Source: Candidatus Mediterraneibacter excrementigallinarum
GTDB lineage: Bacteria > Bacillota > Clostridia > Lachnospirales > Lachnospiraceae
Direction: 5' to 3'
Assembly (NCBI GenBank): GCA_019120075.1
Contig: DWVT01000020.1
Span: forward strand, 1-64,000
Length of the DNA: 64,000 bases
Both the position numbers and the translations under genes were made by a program. A model generated the notes under the pieces. It worked only from the letters and a program-made list of their open reading frames with translations. It did no database searches and had not been told where the DNA came from. Shown here in pieces: positions 44,339 to 52,292 of this stretch. Position 1 is the stretch's first letter, and every line of letters begins with the position of its first letter.

Positions 44339-46430
44339 ACTGATCCGGGAGGATATCCGGCACAGAGGATGGGCGGCTGCGCTTTCCTGCATCGCGCTTT
44401 TTCTTCTGATGCCCGTATATGCCCTCCTTTATATGAGTACATTTTCCGATATTACACCCGAATCCTTTAACTATCAGTATCTGACGGACTTCTTTCCCGG
44501 ACTGCTCAACGGAGGGAGTATACAGATTCTCGCTGTGGGGATCGCGGTACTTGCCATTCTCTTCGCACTTACCGGATTCGGATATATCCATTCCAGAGAG
44601 AAGCTGGATCTTTACCACTCTCTTCCCATAACCCGTTCACGCTGGTTTATATCCGGATATCTGTCCGGGCTGCTTCTGTTTCTTGTTCCCTATCTGATCT
44701 GCTCCGGACTGACTCTTGCTGCCGGGGCTTCCAGGGGGATCATGTCGCCGGAGCTCGCCCTGCGGTGCGCCGAGGCAGTTGCTGGAGGGATCCTTGCCTA
44801 CCTCGTTATTTACAGCGGATGCCTCCTTGCCGTCATGCTGACCGGAAGGACTGTTATAGGGCTTCTTGCTTCCGTTGTCATCATCGTGCTTCCGTTCATA
44901 ATGCTGACATTATTTTCCGCTCTTCAGTCCGCCTTTTTCAAGAGCTACTACACGGCGGGTGTTCCGCTGGCCCAGAAACTTGCAGACTACCTTTCTCCGC
45001 TTGGGACTTTTTCTGAGCTGATCACTCAGAGCAGCGCCGGACACCTGACTTTTTCACTCCTGACATCCGCAGTCGTCATGGCTTCGCTGCTGACCGTGAT
45101 CTCCCTTTTTCTGTATAGGATCTATCCTTCAGAAGCCGCAGGGAGCGCCATCGCATTTCCGGTCATTGCACCGGTGCTGAAAGTCATCATCTGCATCCCC
45201 GCCTCCGTATTCGCCGGTCTTATGCTCAGGACGCTGATGGGGATTACAGACAATAATCTGATCTGTCTGATCAGTCTTCTTGCCTCTGTAGTAGTCTGCG
45301 CCTTTATCGAGTTTATCTACACGGCAGATCTGAGGCTCCTGCTGAGAAACTGGCGTTCTACTCTTGTTTCCGTTGCCGGTGTACTGGTCATCCTGTGTAT
45401 CTTCCGGTTCGATCTGACCGGATACGACACTTACCTGCCTGCCGAAGACCGGATCGAGGGCATAAGCTTTTATCCAGACTCCTTTTCCAGTTATTTTTCT
45501 TATCCTGACACAAATTTTCCTTCCGAAGCCAATCTGGGATATTATGTGCCGGATGAGGAGAAAGATCTGGTCTATGCTCTGGCACAGTCCGGCATCGCCA
45601 ATCTGGAAAACGGGATCACCGCAGATGATTTTTATAATAGACAGGAAAGCCAGATTCCTGAGGACAGCCTCCCTGTGGTCTTCCGTTATCGTCTTTCCGG
45701 CGGGCGCACCGTTTTAAGGCAGTATGCCGTAGAACGGGAGAAAATATCAGAAACACTGACACAGCTGATGGAAGACAATGAATACAGAAAGGATCTTTTC
45801 CCCGTATTCCATATTGACCGCGATACAGTCTCTGCAATTGAACTCAGCGATGTCTATGGACAATGGGAAAAATTGCAGCTGAATAAAGATCAGATAGATG
45901 CGCTGCTCGATGCATACGAAAAAGACGTTATGAAAATAAGCGCTGATACACTGATCAATGAGACCCCCATCGGAGAACTCACCGTGGACTTTCCGTCCTC
46001 TGAAGGGATCGGGGAGCCCGATGTGATCGATCCGAGGTCAACCTACAGCAGTGCCGGTTATACAATGTCGGTTCCCATGCTGTACCTTTATCCGGAATAC
46101 GAAAACACACTGCAGCTCCTGGAAGAGTACGGTCATCCGGTTCATACGGAAATCAATCCCGCAGATGTGGCTTCCGTCTCCCTCTCCCTTTCCCGTGAAA
46201 CCCTTGAGGCCGGAACATATGACGATCTTATCTCATCCCTGTCAGCCTCAGCAGAGAGGACAGATTATGAAGACATTTCTGAGATCACTGTCACCTCAGA
46301 AGAAGACATCAGCCTGATGCTGGGAACTGTTCACGGATATTACAGCAGGATACTGGATCTGGGATACAATTATACGAATTATCTGGATATCCAGTACAGA
46401 GATGGGAACTTCTACGGATATTCCTTCTGA
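44313..46430 (+). CDS. ABC transporter membrane protein (YtrC/D-like) with large C-terminal soluble domain
   Basis: 705 residues from the ATG at 44313 (GGAGGT about 9 bases upstream), which overlaps the ATPase gene by 26 bases. About eight membrane segments fill residues 1-390, with LYHSLPITRSRWFISGYLSGLL being typical of this exporter type. Residues about 400-705 form an acidic soluble domain, probably outside. I do not recognise the soluble domain. The operon order gntR-ATPase-permease is that of YtrA-type modules linked to antibiotic or envelope stress. The substrate is unknown. Confidence 0.82.
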   Translation: MTLKISCIKLIREDIRHRGWAAALSCIALFLLMPVYALLYMSTFSDITPESFNYQYLTDFFPGLLNGGSIQILAVGIAVLAILFALTGFGYIHSREKLDLYHSLPITRSRWFISGYLSGLLLFLVPYLICSGLTLAAGASRGIMSPELALRCAEAVAGGILAYLVIYSGCLLAVMLTGRTVIGLLASVVIIVLPFIMLTLFSALQSAFFKSYYTAGVPLAQKLADYLSPLGTFSELITQSSAGHLTFSLLTSAVVMASLLTVISLFLYRIYPSEAAGSAIAFPVIAPVLKVIICIPASVFAGLMLRTLMGITDNNLICLISLLASVVVCAFIEFIYTADLRLLLRNWRSTLVSVAGVLVILCIFRFDLTGYDTYLPAEDRIEGISFYPDSFSSYFSYPDTNFPSEANLGYYVPDEEKDLVYALAQSGIANLENGITADDFYNRQESQIPEDSLPVVFRYRLSGGRTVLRQYAVEREKISETLTQLMEDNEYRKDLFPVFHIDRDTVSAIELSDVYGQWEKLQLNKDQIDALLDAYEKDVMKISADTLINETPIGELTVDFPSSEGIGEPDVIDPRSTYSSAGYTMSVPMLYLYPEYENTLQLLEEYGHPVHTEINPADVASVSLSLSRETLEAGTYDDLISSLSASAERTDYEDISEITVTSEEDISLMLGTVHGYYSRILDLGYNYTNYLDIQYRDGNFYGYSF

Positions 46431-46552
46431 TGTCCCGGGAGAATGGCTGGAGCTTTCTGATTGAAGGAATCCGAAAACAACGGGAATGGAAGACGTATTC
46501 GCAGGAGAGGTGCATGGGCTCCGGTTCCGTTCCGAAAGCTAAGAAAATTCTA

Positions 46553-46652
46553 AAAACTCTGGGAACTGACTAAAAACAATCTGCAAGGCAACACAACTCG
46601 CTTACGCTCAAACAATATTGCCTTGCAGATTAACGTCAGTTTCCAGAGTTTT
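46553..46652. terminator. Long nested hairpin behind the ABC permease gene
   Basis: AAAACTCTGGGAACTGAC (46553-46570) pairs with 46635-46652 with one mismatch, and inside it AATCTGCAAGGCAA (46578-46591) pairs perfectly with 46618-46631. The loop is 26 bases. Both arms end in A/T runs, so it can act as a terminator for the permease gene. The nested stem is longer than a terminator needs. The remaining stretch 46431-46552 shows nothing I recognise. Confidence 0.6.
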
Positions 46653-46728
46653 AACATTTTCTATCACTTTCTCCAACCGGGCCGTTCCCCCGGGAGGCAG
46701 CGCGCGTCCCAGACTGTAAGGAATAACT

Positions 46729-46908
46729 GAAATCTGCCGGCCGGATGCACCCAGCCGGGAAGGTATGCTGCCTGAGGGCCGTTAAAACAATGCCGGCACT
46801 TAGGCCGCGTCCTTTGCGGCCTTACGTGTCTGCTGCATTGTTTTCCGAGCGGGAGCGTGTCCGAGGGCAGCATACCTCCCCGGCGGACGCCCCTCGCCCA
46901 CAGATCTC
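46729..46908 (+). repeat. Structured palindromic element, copy D (core 46755-46883)
   Basis: The outer stem CCGGGAAGGTATGCTGCC pairs with GGCAGCATACCTCCCCGG at 17 of 18 positions. The middle stem is AAAACAATG/CATTGTTTT, the apical stem AGGCCGC/GCGGCCT around GTCCTTT, and the side hairpin GC-GGGA-GC. The flanks GAAATCTG (left) and CAGATCTC (right) extend the palindrome. The right end reaches the stop codon (46907-46909) of the minus-strand SpoIIE-type gene. It lies between convergent genes. Confidence 0.88.
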
Positions 46909-48082
46909 AGTAATACCTCACCGTCACTCTCTTCTCCATCTCCTCCGCAGTCCTTACCAACTGCTCCACCAGATTCTGCCTCATGCTCAGATCAAAGTTG
47001 AGTTCTGTCTCCTTGTGCGCGTCATTGACTGCCGTGCCCACGAAAAGGTTCAGTTCCGTGCACTCTTCGATCAGAAGTTTTGCAAGTCGTGATGCACCGT
47101 TATCCGCATCCAGTTCATCGAAAAATTCCGCGTCAAATTCGCCCCGGACATATTTTTTCAGAAGTTTCAGGCATTTTCCAAGGGTCAGCACACCCTCGGT
47201 GACCAGATCGATCCCGTCGATCACCGCCGTGGGCGGCACATCCGGTCCGGCAGTGCTGATCTCTGTCACGATCTTTTTTCCCAGAACCCTTGCCGCGATA
47301 TTGGCGCTGGTTCCCCCGGAGATAACTTTTTTCCCCTCAGCATGCATGAAATCATATATGATTCTCTCATCATCCGCTTTCTTTGCGGGAGGTCCGGTGA
47401 AGATGCTGACCACCCGGCGCTCGATCACTCTCGCCACCGCCACGGTGGTATCATCCTCGGGCTTCTCCTCATACAGCTCATCGCACGCCTGGCAGAGCAT
47501 CACCGCAAGACGGGATGCCGACAAGGTTTTCTTCGTACATTTCAGTGTATACTCGGACATCGCCTCCCAGGTCCAGCCCTGAAGATTCAGGATGGAACCT
47601 GCTCCTGCATAGATCACCCCGTCGCTCATCAGAGTAAAACAGTCGTTCTTTTTCACCTGGAACCTGGATTCATGGACTTTTTTCCCCTCGATTTCCCGTA
47701 CCTCATATGGATATTTCACAATCTTTCCGTCACGGATAAACACACAGGAGGGATTGTCGAACTCCGCCAGATACGCCTCGCCGCTATGAAAAATCTGAAG
47801 GATACTGAAGGCGGCGTAGGCGACCTTGCGGACCTTGCAGATCGGAAGTGTCTTTGCCACGGTCTCCACGCAGGACTCGATGGATGCGCCTTCCCGGAGC
47901 ATGGTTCCCAGGATCTTGGACGTCAGAGTGGCAAGGATATTCGCCTTCACCCCGCTCCCCATACCGTCCGCAAGGATCACAATATCCGAATCTTCGGTCC
48001 TGAGCACCTCCACCTTATCGCCGCAGAGTTCCTCTCCCTGTTTGTTCAGGCTTTTCCAGGACACATCGATACTGAAACTCAT
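46907..48082 (-). CDS. SpoIIE-family protein phosphatase
   Basis: 391 residues. The PP2C-like SpoIIE domain covers about 1-220, with LADGMGSGVKANI, LMSDGVIYAG and EDDTTVAVA for the metal-binding Asp residues. The C-terminal 170 residues, beginning VVSIFTGPPAKKADDERI, contain GGTSANIAARVLGKKI and a Glu-rich helix region that I cannot name. It follows the HydS-like sensory hydrogenase gene by 12 bases, so it probably transmits the redox signal sensed there, by dephosphorylating a partner such as an anti-anti-sigma factor. Confidence 0.88.
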   Translation of the reverse strand: MSFSIDVSWKSLNKQGEELCGDKVEVLRTEDSDIVILADGMGSGVKANILATLTSKILGTMLREGASIESCVETVAKTLPICKVRKVAYAAFSILQIFHSGEAYLAEFDNPSCVFIRDGKIVKYPYEVREIEGKKVHESRFQVKKNDCFTLMSDGVIYAGAGSILNLQGWTWEAMSEYTLKCTKKTLSASRLAVMLCQACDELYEEKPEDDTTVAVARVIERRVVSIFTGPPAKKADDERIIYDFMHAEGKKVISGGTSANIAARVLGKKIVTEISTAGPDVPPTAVIDGIDLVTEGVLTLGKCLKLLKKYVRGEFDAEFFDELDADNGASRLAKLLIEECTELNLFVGTAVNDAHKETELNFDLSMRQNLVEQLVRTAEEMEKRVTVRYY

Positions 48083-48094
48083 ATCCTGCCCTCC

Positions 48095-49804
48095 TCACTC
48101 TTCCTCATTCAGGATGGAATCCCGCAGCTTTGTCAACGTCACCTTTGTCTCCGCCGTGGTCTCACCGAGAAGCCCGGCGATCTCCTGTGCCACCATCATC
48201 TGTTTTTCAATGACCTTCTGTGCCATCTCTACGGTTTCCACTTTCAGATTGTAGTGCTGCTCCTTTATCTTCTCCTCCCGGGTCACATCCTGAAACAGGA
48301 CAAGCACGGCATCCAGATCCGCGATATAGACAATGGTCTCCTCCGCAACGATCCTTCCCTGATCCAGACGGATCTTCTTGTGGAATACCGGTTCTCTTGT
48401 GAGGAGAGCGGTCTCGATATCCTCTTCCTCGATGAACTCGAAAATATATCTCTGCACCGCCTCATCGTGTCCCACGCCAAGCAGTTCCTGTCCCTTTTTG
48501 TTACAATCCAGGATCCGCATGTCATTTCCGATGATAAAGATCATGTTCGGCGTCATGTCCATGACAACATTGGACATGGACTCTGCCCGGGTCAATGCAT
48601 AAGGCATGCACATGGTCACTTCCGCCTTTCCCCGGAACACAGCCACGGCCTTCTCCCGGCAGGTAGAGTACCCGCAGGCGCCGCAGTTCAGTTCATCCTC
48701 TTTTGAATATTTTCCCGTGGACATCAGGATCCTTCGGATCTGTTCCTCGGTGGGCATCCGGTCATCCAGCCCCCGGTTTCCAAATTTCTTCGCGAGCTCT
48801 TCTGTACCCATATCCGGCAGGTCCCGGGCTGCTTTGTAGGAGACCCCGTTCTCGATCTTTACCTTTGTCTTCACATAGGACGTATTCCAGTGTGCGGAAG
48901 CAGGGCCTTTCGCACAGCCGCCCTCGCAGACATTTGCCTCGATAAAGCAGTGGTCCAGCTCGCCTCTCCTTAGACATTCCAGCATCTCCATACAGTTCTC
49001 CAGGCCGTCCACGAACACCTTGTGATATCCGTCCGCTTCTTCCTCTGTGATGACAGACTGGATCACGCCTCCGCTGACCGGGTAGAGCCGGTTGATCCTG
49101 GGATCCGGATTCCCCATAGGTTTCTCCTCACAGGAACGAAGATCGATTCCCTCTTCTTTCAGCCACAGCGCAAGTTCTTCAAATGTCAGTATGGCATCCA
49201 CCGCTCCCGTCACCCGGTCATCCCCTTCCGCCTCCTGTTTCTTGGCAATGCAGGGGCCCAGAAAGACCACTTTCGCGTCCGGTCCGTAAATCTTCTTTAT
49301 ATAGCGTCCATGCGCGATCATGGGGGATACCACCGGAGCCATCAGATTTGCACAGTGGGGATAGTATTTCTCGATCAGATCATTCACGCTGGGGCAGCAT
49401 GTGGTGATGATATTCGGCATCTTCCCTTCCCGAACCAGTTTCTTATACTCGTTCGTCACCAGAGCCGCGCCCTCCGCCGTCTCCCTGACCTCCGCAAATC
49501 CAAGTCTCTGCAACGCGTCAACCACCTGCCCCGGCCTGTCAAACTCCAGCACCCCCGCATAGGACGGTGCGATGGAGATCACGGTTCGGCATCCCCGGCG
49601 CAGGTATCCTTTCACCCGGTCCAGGTCACTGGCAAACGTCTTTGCGTTCTGGGGACAGACCTCCAGGCATCTTCCGCAGTTGATGCAGTGATCCACCATG
49701 ATGCGCGCCTGCTCGTCCCGCACAGAGATTGCCTTCACCGCACAGTGACGGACACATTTGTAACAATGGCGGCATTTTGCGTCCTTAAAGTCAATGACTC
49801 TCAT
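48095..49804 (-). CDS. HydS-type sensory [FeFe] hydrogenase with PAS domain
   Basis: 569 residues from the ATG at 49802-49804 (AAGGAGG 9 bases upstream); the frame extends 68 codons further without a site. Order: two 4Fe-4S motifs (CRHCYKCVRHC, CINCGRCLEVCP), the hydrogenase H-cluster domain with the three cysteine motifs TTCCPS, GPCIAKKQE and ANVCEGGCAKG, a C-terminal 4Fe-4S motif (CGACGYSTCREK) and a PAS domain at about 430-540 (TPNMIFIIGNDMRILDCN). This is the sensory group C/D type, not a hydrogen producer. With the SpoIIE phosphatase gene directly downstream it probably forms a hydrogen or redox sensing switch. Confidence 0.88.
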   Translation of the reverse strand: MRVIDFKDAKCRHCYKCVRHCAVKAISVRDEQARIMVDHCINCGRCLEVCPQNAKTFASDLDRVKGYLRRGCRTVISIAPSYAGVLEFDRPGQVVDALQRLGFAEVRETAEGAALVTNEYKKLVREGKMPNIITTCCPSVNDLIEKYYPHCANLMAPVVSPMIAHGRYIKKIYGPDAKVVFLGPCIAKKQEAEGDDRVTGAVDAILTFEELALWLKEEGIDLRSCEEKPMGNPDPRINRLYPVSGGVIQSVITEEEADGYHKVFVDGLENCMEMLECLRRGELDHCFIEANVCEGGCAKGPASAHWNTSYVKTKVKIENGVSYKAARDLPDMGTEELAKKFGNRGLDDRMPTEEQIRRILMSTGKYSKEDELNCGACGYSTCREKAVAVFRGKAEVTMCMPYALTRAESMSNVVMDMTPNMIFIIGNDMRILDCNKKGQELLGVGHDEAVQRYIFEFIEEEDIETALLTREPVFHKKIRLDQGRIVAEETIVYIADLDAVLVLFQDVTREEKIKEQHYNLKVETVEMAQKVIEKQMMVAQEIAGLLGETTAETKVTLTKLRDSILNEEE

Positions 49805-49988
49805 CTTACATATCCTCCTTGCAATTCCGGCTTCTACCGGACGTTTTACGCACGTTTTTTCTGTTAGCACCATTTTACCAGAGCCCTGTGGGAATATCCA
49901 GTAAAACCCCGGTCCCCTGACCGTCACTGTGAATTTTATTCCTATCTGATGAAACCTTTTGCCCTCCCGGCATTGTCTAATAGATGTA

Positions 49989-50004
49989 ACCGTTAAACAA
50001 CGGT
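49989..50004 (+). promoter_or_regulatory. Inverted repeat ACCGTT-AAAC-AACGGT, possible ECF promoter region
   Basis: A 6-4-6 perfect inverted repeat 50 bases before the sigma factor start. TGTAACC at 49986-49992 resembles an ECF -35 element, so autoregulation is possible. A -10 is not clear. Confidence 0.4.
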
Positions 50005-50053
50005 ACAAAGCGCTGCAGCACAGATCCGCCGGAAAGGAGTAGGAAATGCTATA

Positions 50054-50596
50054 ATGGAACTCTCAAAGAGGAAGGAGGGGATCTCTCTGAAATACCTTGT
50101 CATCAAAGCCCAGAAAGGGGATGCCCAGGCATTCATCGAACTGATCGAACGGAACAAGCAGAGCATGTACAAAGTGGCCCGGAGTTATTTTCAGAACGAG
50201 GAAGATATCGCGGATGCGCTTCAGGATACGATCGAGGCCTGTTACCGGTCCATACCGCATCTGGTAAATCCGGAATACTTCCGGACCTGGCTGATCCGCA
50301 TCACGATCAATAAATGCATCGATATCATCCGCAAAAACAGGCGGGAACACCCGACAGCGGAATTCCCGGAGCAGGGAGAGATCTGTATGGAACTGAAAAA
50401 CTGTGAATTCGAGGAACTGATGCGCTCTCTCGACGAAAAATACCGCACGGTCCTTCTTCTCTATTATGGAGAAGGCTTCAAGATCAGCGAGATCGCACAG
50501 CTTCTCGACATGGAAGAAAATACGGTAAAGACCCGTCTGACCCGGGGACGGAAAAAATTCCGGGAGATCTGGTCCGCACAGAGCGCGGCGACCTGA
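50054..50596 (+). CDS. ECF-type RNA polymerase sigma factor
   Basis: 180 residues. Region 2 has MYKVARSYFQNEEDIADALQDTIEACYRSI, and region 4 has YRTVLLLYYGEGFKISEIAQLLDMEENTVKTRLTRGRKKF. It is a group 4 sigma factor that directs transcription of a stress regulon. The next gene encodes a protein with one membrane segment that is the likely anti-sigma. AAAGGAG lies about 14 bases upstream, and AGGA at 9. Confidence 0.94.
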   Translation: MELSKRKEGISLKYLVIKAQKGDAQAFIELIERNKQSMYKVARSYFQNEEDIADALQDTIEACYRSIPHLVNPEYFRTWLIRITINKCIDIIRKNRREHPTAEFPEQGEICMELKNCEFEELMRSLDEKYRTVLLLYYGEGFKISEIAQLLDMEENTVKTRLTRGRKKFREIWSAQSAAT

Positions 50597-50659
50597 TACA
50601 GTATGTTGCCCGAAACAGATGTTATGATACAAGGCCATGATCCGAAAGGAGGAATCATT

Positions 50660-52099
50660 TTGAAAAAAGAATTTTCACAGGAAGAAATGGAACAGATCCT
50701 GAAAAACGACGCTGTCATCCCTGCATCTGTGGATGAAAAGATAAAAGAAACCTATGACAGACTGGGACTGACCGCAGCCGCCCCGGAAGAGCATGACAAA
50801 GGCAGCACTTCTAAGAAAACGCGCCCGGTCCGGATGAAAAAGAAAAAGGTATGGGTCACCATCGCAGCGGCCGCTGCCCTGACTGCAGGACTTGGCATCA
50901 CCGCATTCGCGGTAAACCAGTTGCTGAAAGTTGACCTCACTGAGAAGGACGGTACGCTCGCCTACAATATCTCTGTAGATCCTGAGACAAAAGAGGCTCA
51001 TATAGTCACATCGACCCCCACTTACGTTCCGGAAGGATATAAGTACCAGGAAGAGGGACCATATGAGGGGCAGTGGCATAACAATGATACTGACGGAAAC
51101 ATGAGCATCATTACCCGCAACGCAGCCGACCTCTATCTGATGTCACAGACTGACGGCGGCACATCCTCACCGATAGACAAAGGCGACTACATCAAGACTG
51201 TAGAGATCGGAGGAATGAATGTGGATCTGTTCTCTTCCGACAGTATCCATACTGATGATGATACAATACGTCAGGATGTCATTCTCACCAACGAAGAGTA
51301 CGGCTATATGATCCAGGTCTTTCTGAACGGCACTGATCTCGCTGACGATGAGGCACTGAAAGTTGCAGAAGGGCTCGATATCCAGGTGTCAGATGAAACG
51401 GTCCCCTATGCCACCGATGAAGAGATTGCGAAGATCAAAGACGAGCAGACGGCAGATTTTGACTCGGCCTATGACAGTTCTCTCTTCTACAATGTAGGTG
51501 ATGTGATCACAGATCTGCAGGATAAAGACAATAAGACAGAATTCAAAGTAACTGACGTCAAACTTGCCGATTCCCTTCCTCTGGACCAGTTCCCGAAGGA
51601 GAATTATGTACCGGATTATGACGGCACCGTTGCCCCGCTCCTGAACGAGGACGGCACACTGAAGTCTCATGAACGGTATTCGCCCGCCAGCGGCAGCCTC
51701 AGCAAGGATAATCTGGAGACCGCCGACTCAAAATTCATCGTCGCGACGGTAGAGATCACAAATACCGGAGATTCTTCCACCGAGGAATATATCACCCCCA
51801 TGCTTGAGTATCTCCGCAAAGATGAGGATGGAAACTATACAAGATTCGACATACAGTCCGCAACCGCTGCATATCAGGCTCTGAGTGTGGACGGCGAGCC
51901 CCTCTATCAGAGCGTCCAGCAGTACACGGATAACCAGAAGAAACATGTACGGTTTGCCGAGATTGGCGCCGGAGAGACTCTGGAATGCACCTTTGCATGG
52001 GTGGTAGACGACGACTGCACCGACAATGCATACCTGTCCTTCTTCGATATGTACGGAGGAATGACCAACTCCTATCCAAGGGTGAAAGTGACGGAGTAG
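50660..52099 (+). CDS. Probable membrane anti-sigma factor with large extracellular domain
   Basis: 479 residues with a TTG start at 50660, chosen because AAAGGAGG lies 7 bases upstream. Residues 1 to about 58 are a short cytoplasmic region that could hold the sigma factor. One membrane segment (about 66-84, VWVTIAAAAALTAGLGITAFAV) follows a basic stretch. The rest is extracellular, with a DUF4179/DUF4367-like start (TSTPTYVPEGYKYQEEGP) and a second beta-rich domain that I do not recognise. The gene follows the ECF gene by 63 bases. Anti-sigma function is inferred from position and layout. The stop codon touches the left end of element E. Confidence 0.8.
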   Translation: MKKEFSQEEMEQILKNDAVIPASVDEKIKETYDRLGLTAAAPEEHDKGSTSKKTRPVRMKKKKVWVTIAAAAALTAGLGITAFAVNQLLKVDLTEKDGTLAYNISVDPETKEAHIVTSTPTYVPEGYKYQEEGPYEGQWHNNDTDGNMSIITRNAADLYLMSQTDGGTSSPIDKGDYIKTVEIGGMNVDLFSSDSIHTDDDTIRQDVILTNEEYGYMIQVFLNGTDLADDEALKVAEGLDIQVSDETVPYATDEEIAKIKDEQTADFDSAYDSSLFYNVGDVITDLQDKDNKTEFKVTDVKLADSLPLDQFPKENYVPDYDGTVAPLLNEDGTLKSHERYSPASGSLSKDNLETADSKFIVATVEITNTGDSSTEEYITPMLEYLRKDEDGNYTRFDIQSATAAYQALSVDGEPLYQSVQQYTDNQKKHVRFAEIGAGETLECTFAWVVDDDCTDNAYLSFFDMYGGMTNSYPRVKVTE

Positions 52100-52292
52100 A
52101 TTTAAATCCGCAAGTGAAGCAAAGCATCCGCCGGGGAGGTGTGTTGCCTGAAGACTGTAGAACGGCGCCGGTACTTAGAGCGCGTCTTTTGCGCTCTTAT
52201 GTACCGCTGCGCCGTTCTCCAAGCGGAAGCGGGTCTGAAGGCAATACACCTCCCCGGCGTACGCCGTCTGCTCCCTCCCGCCAATTTCAAAT
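52099..52292 (+). repeat. Structured palindromic element, copy E (core 52131-52257)
   Basis: The outer stem CCGGGGAGGTGTGTTGCC pairs over 18 positions (one G-U) with GGCAATACACCTCCCCGG. The middle stem is AGAACGGCG/CGCCGTTCT, the apical stem AGAGCGC/GCGCTCT, and the side hairpin GC-GGAA-GC. GATTTAAAT at the left end is mirrored by ATTTCAAATC at the right. The element fills the complete gap between the stop codon of the anti-sigma gene (52097-52099) and that of hydA (52292-52294). Confidence 0.9.

Noticed and set aside
46431..46552. Possible C-terminal extension or gene remnant behind the ABC permease stop codon
   Set aside because: The downstream frame shows no family resemblance, and the permease ends naturally at 46430.
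46553..46652. CRISPR-like or tRNA-like structure behind the ABC permease gene
   Set aside because: No repeated units with spacers, no cloverleaf, and no CCA end. It is one nested inverted repeat.
31960..52292. Five elements as insertion sequences or ordinary MITEs
   Set aside because: They contain no transposase. The terminal arms are not a constant inverted repeat: they differ in sequence between copies while staying paired, which is unlike MITE ends. No clear target duplications are seen. Mobility at an earlier stage cannot be excluded.
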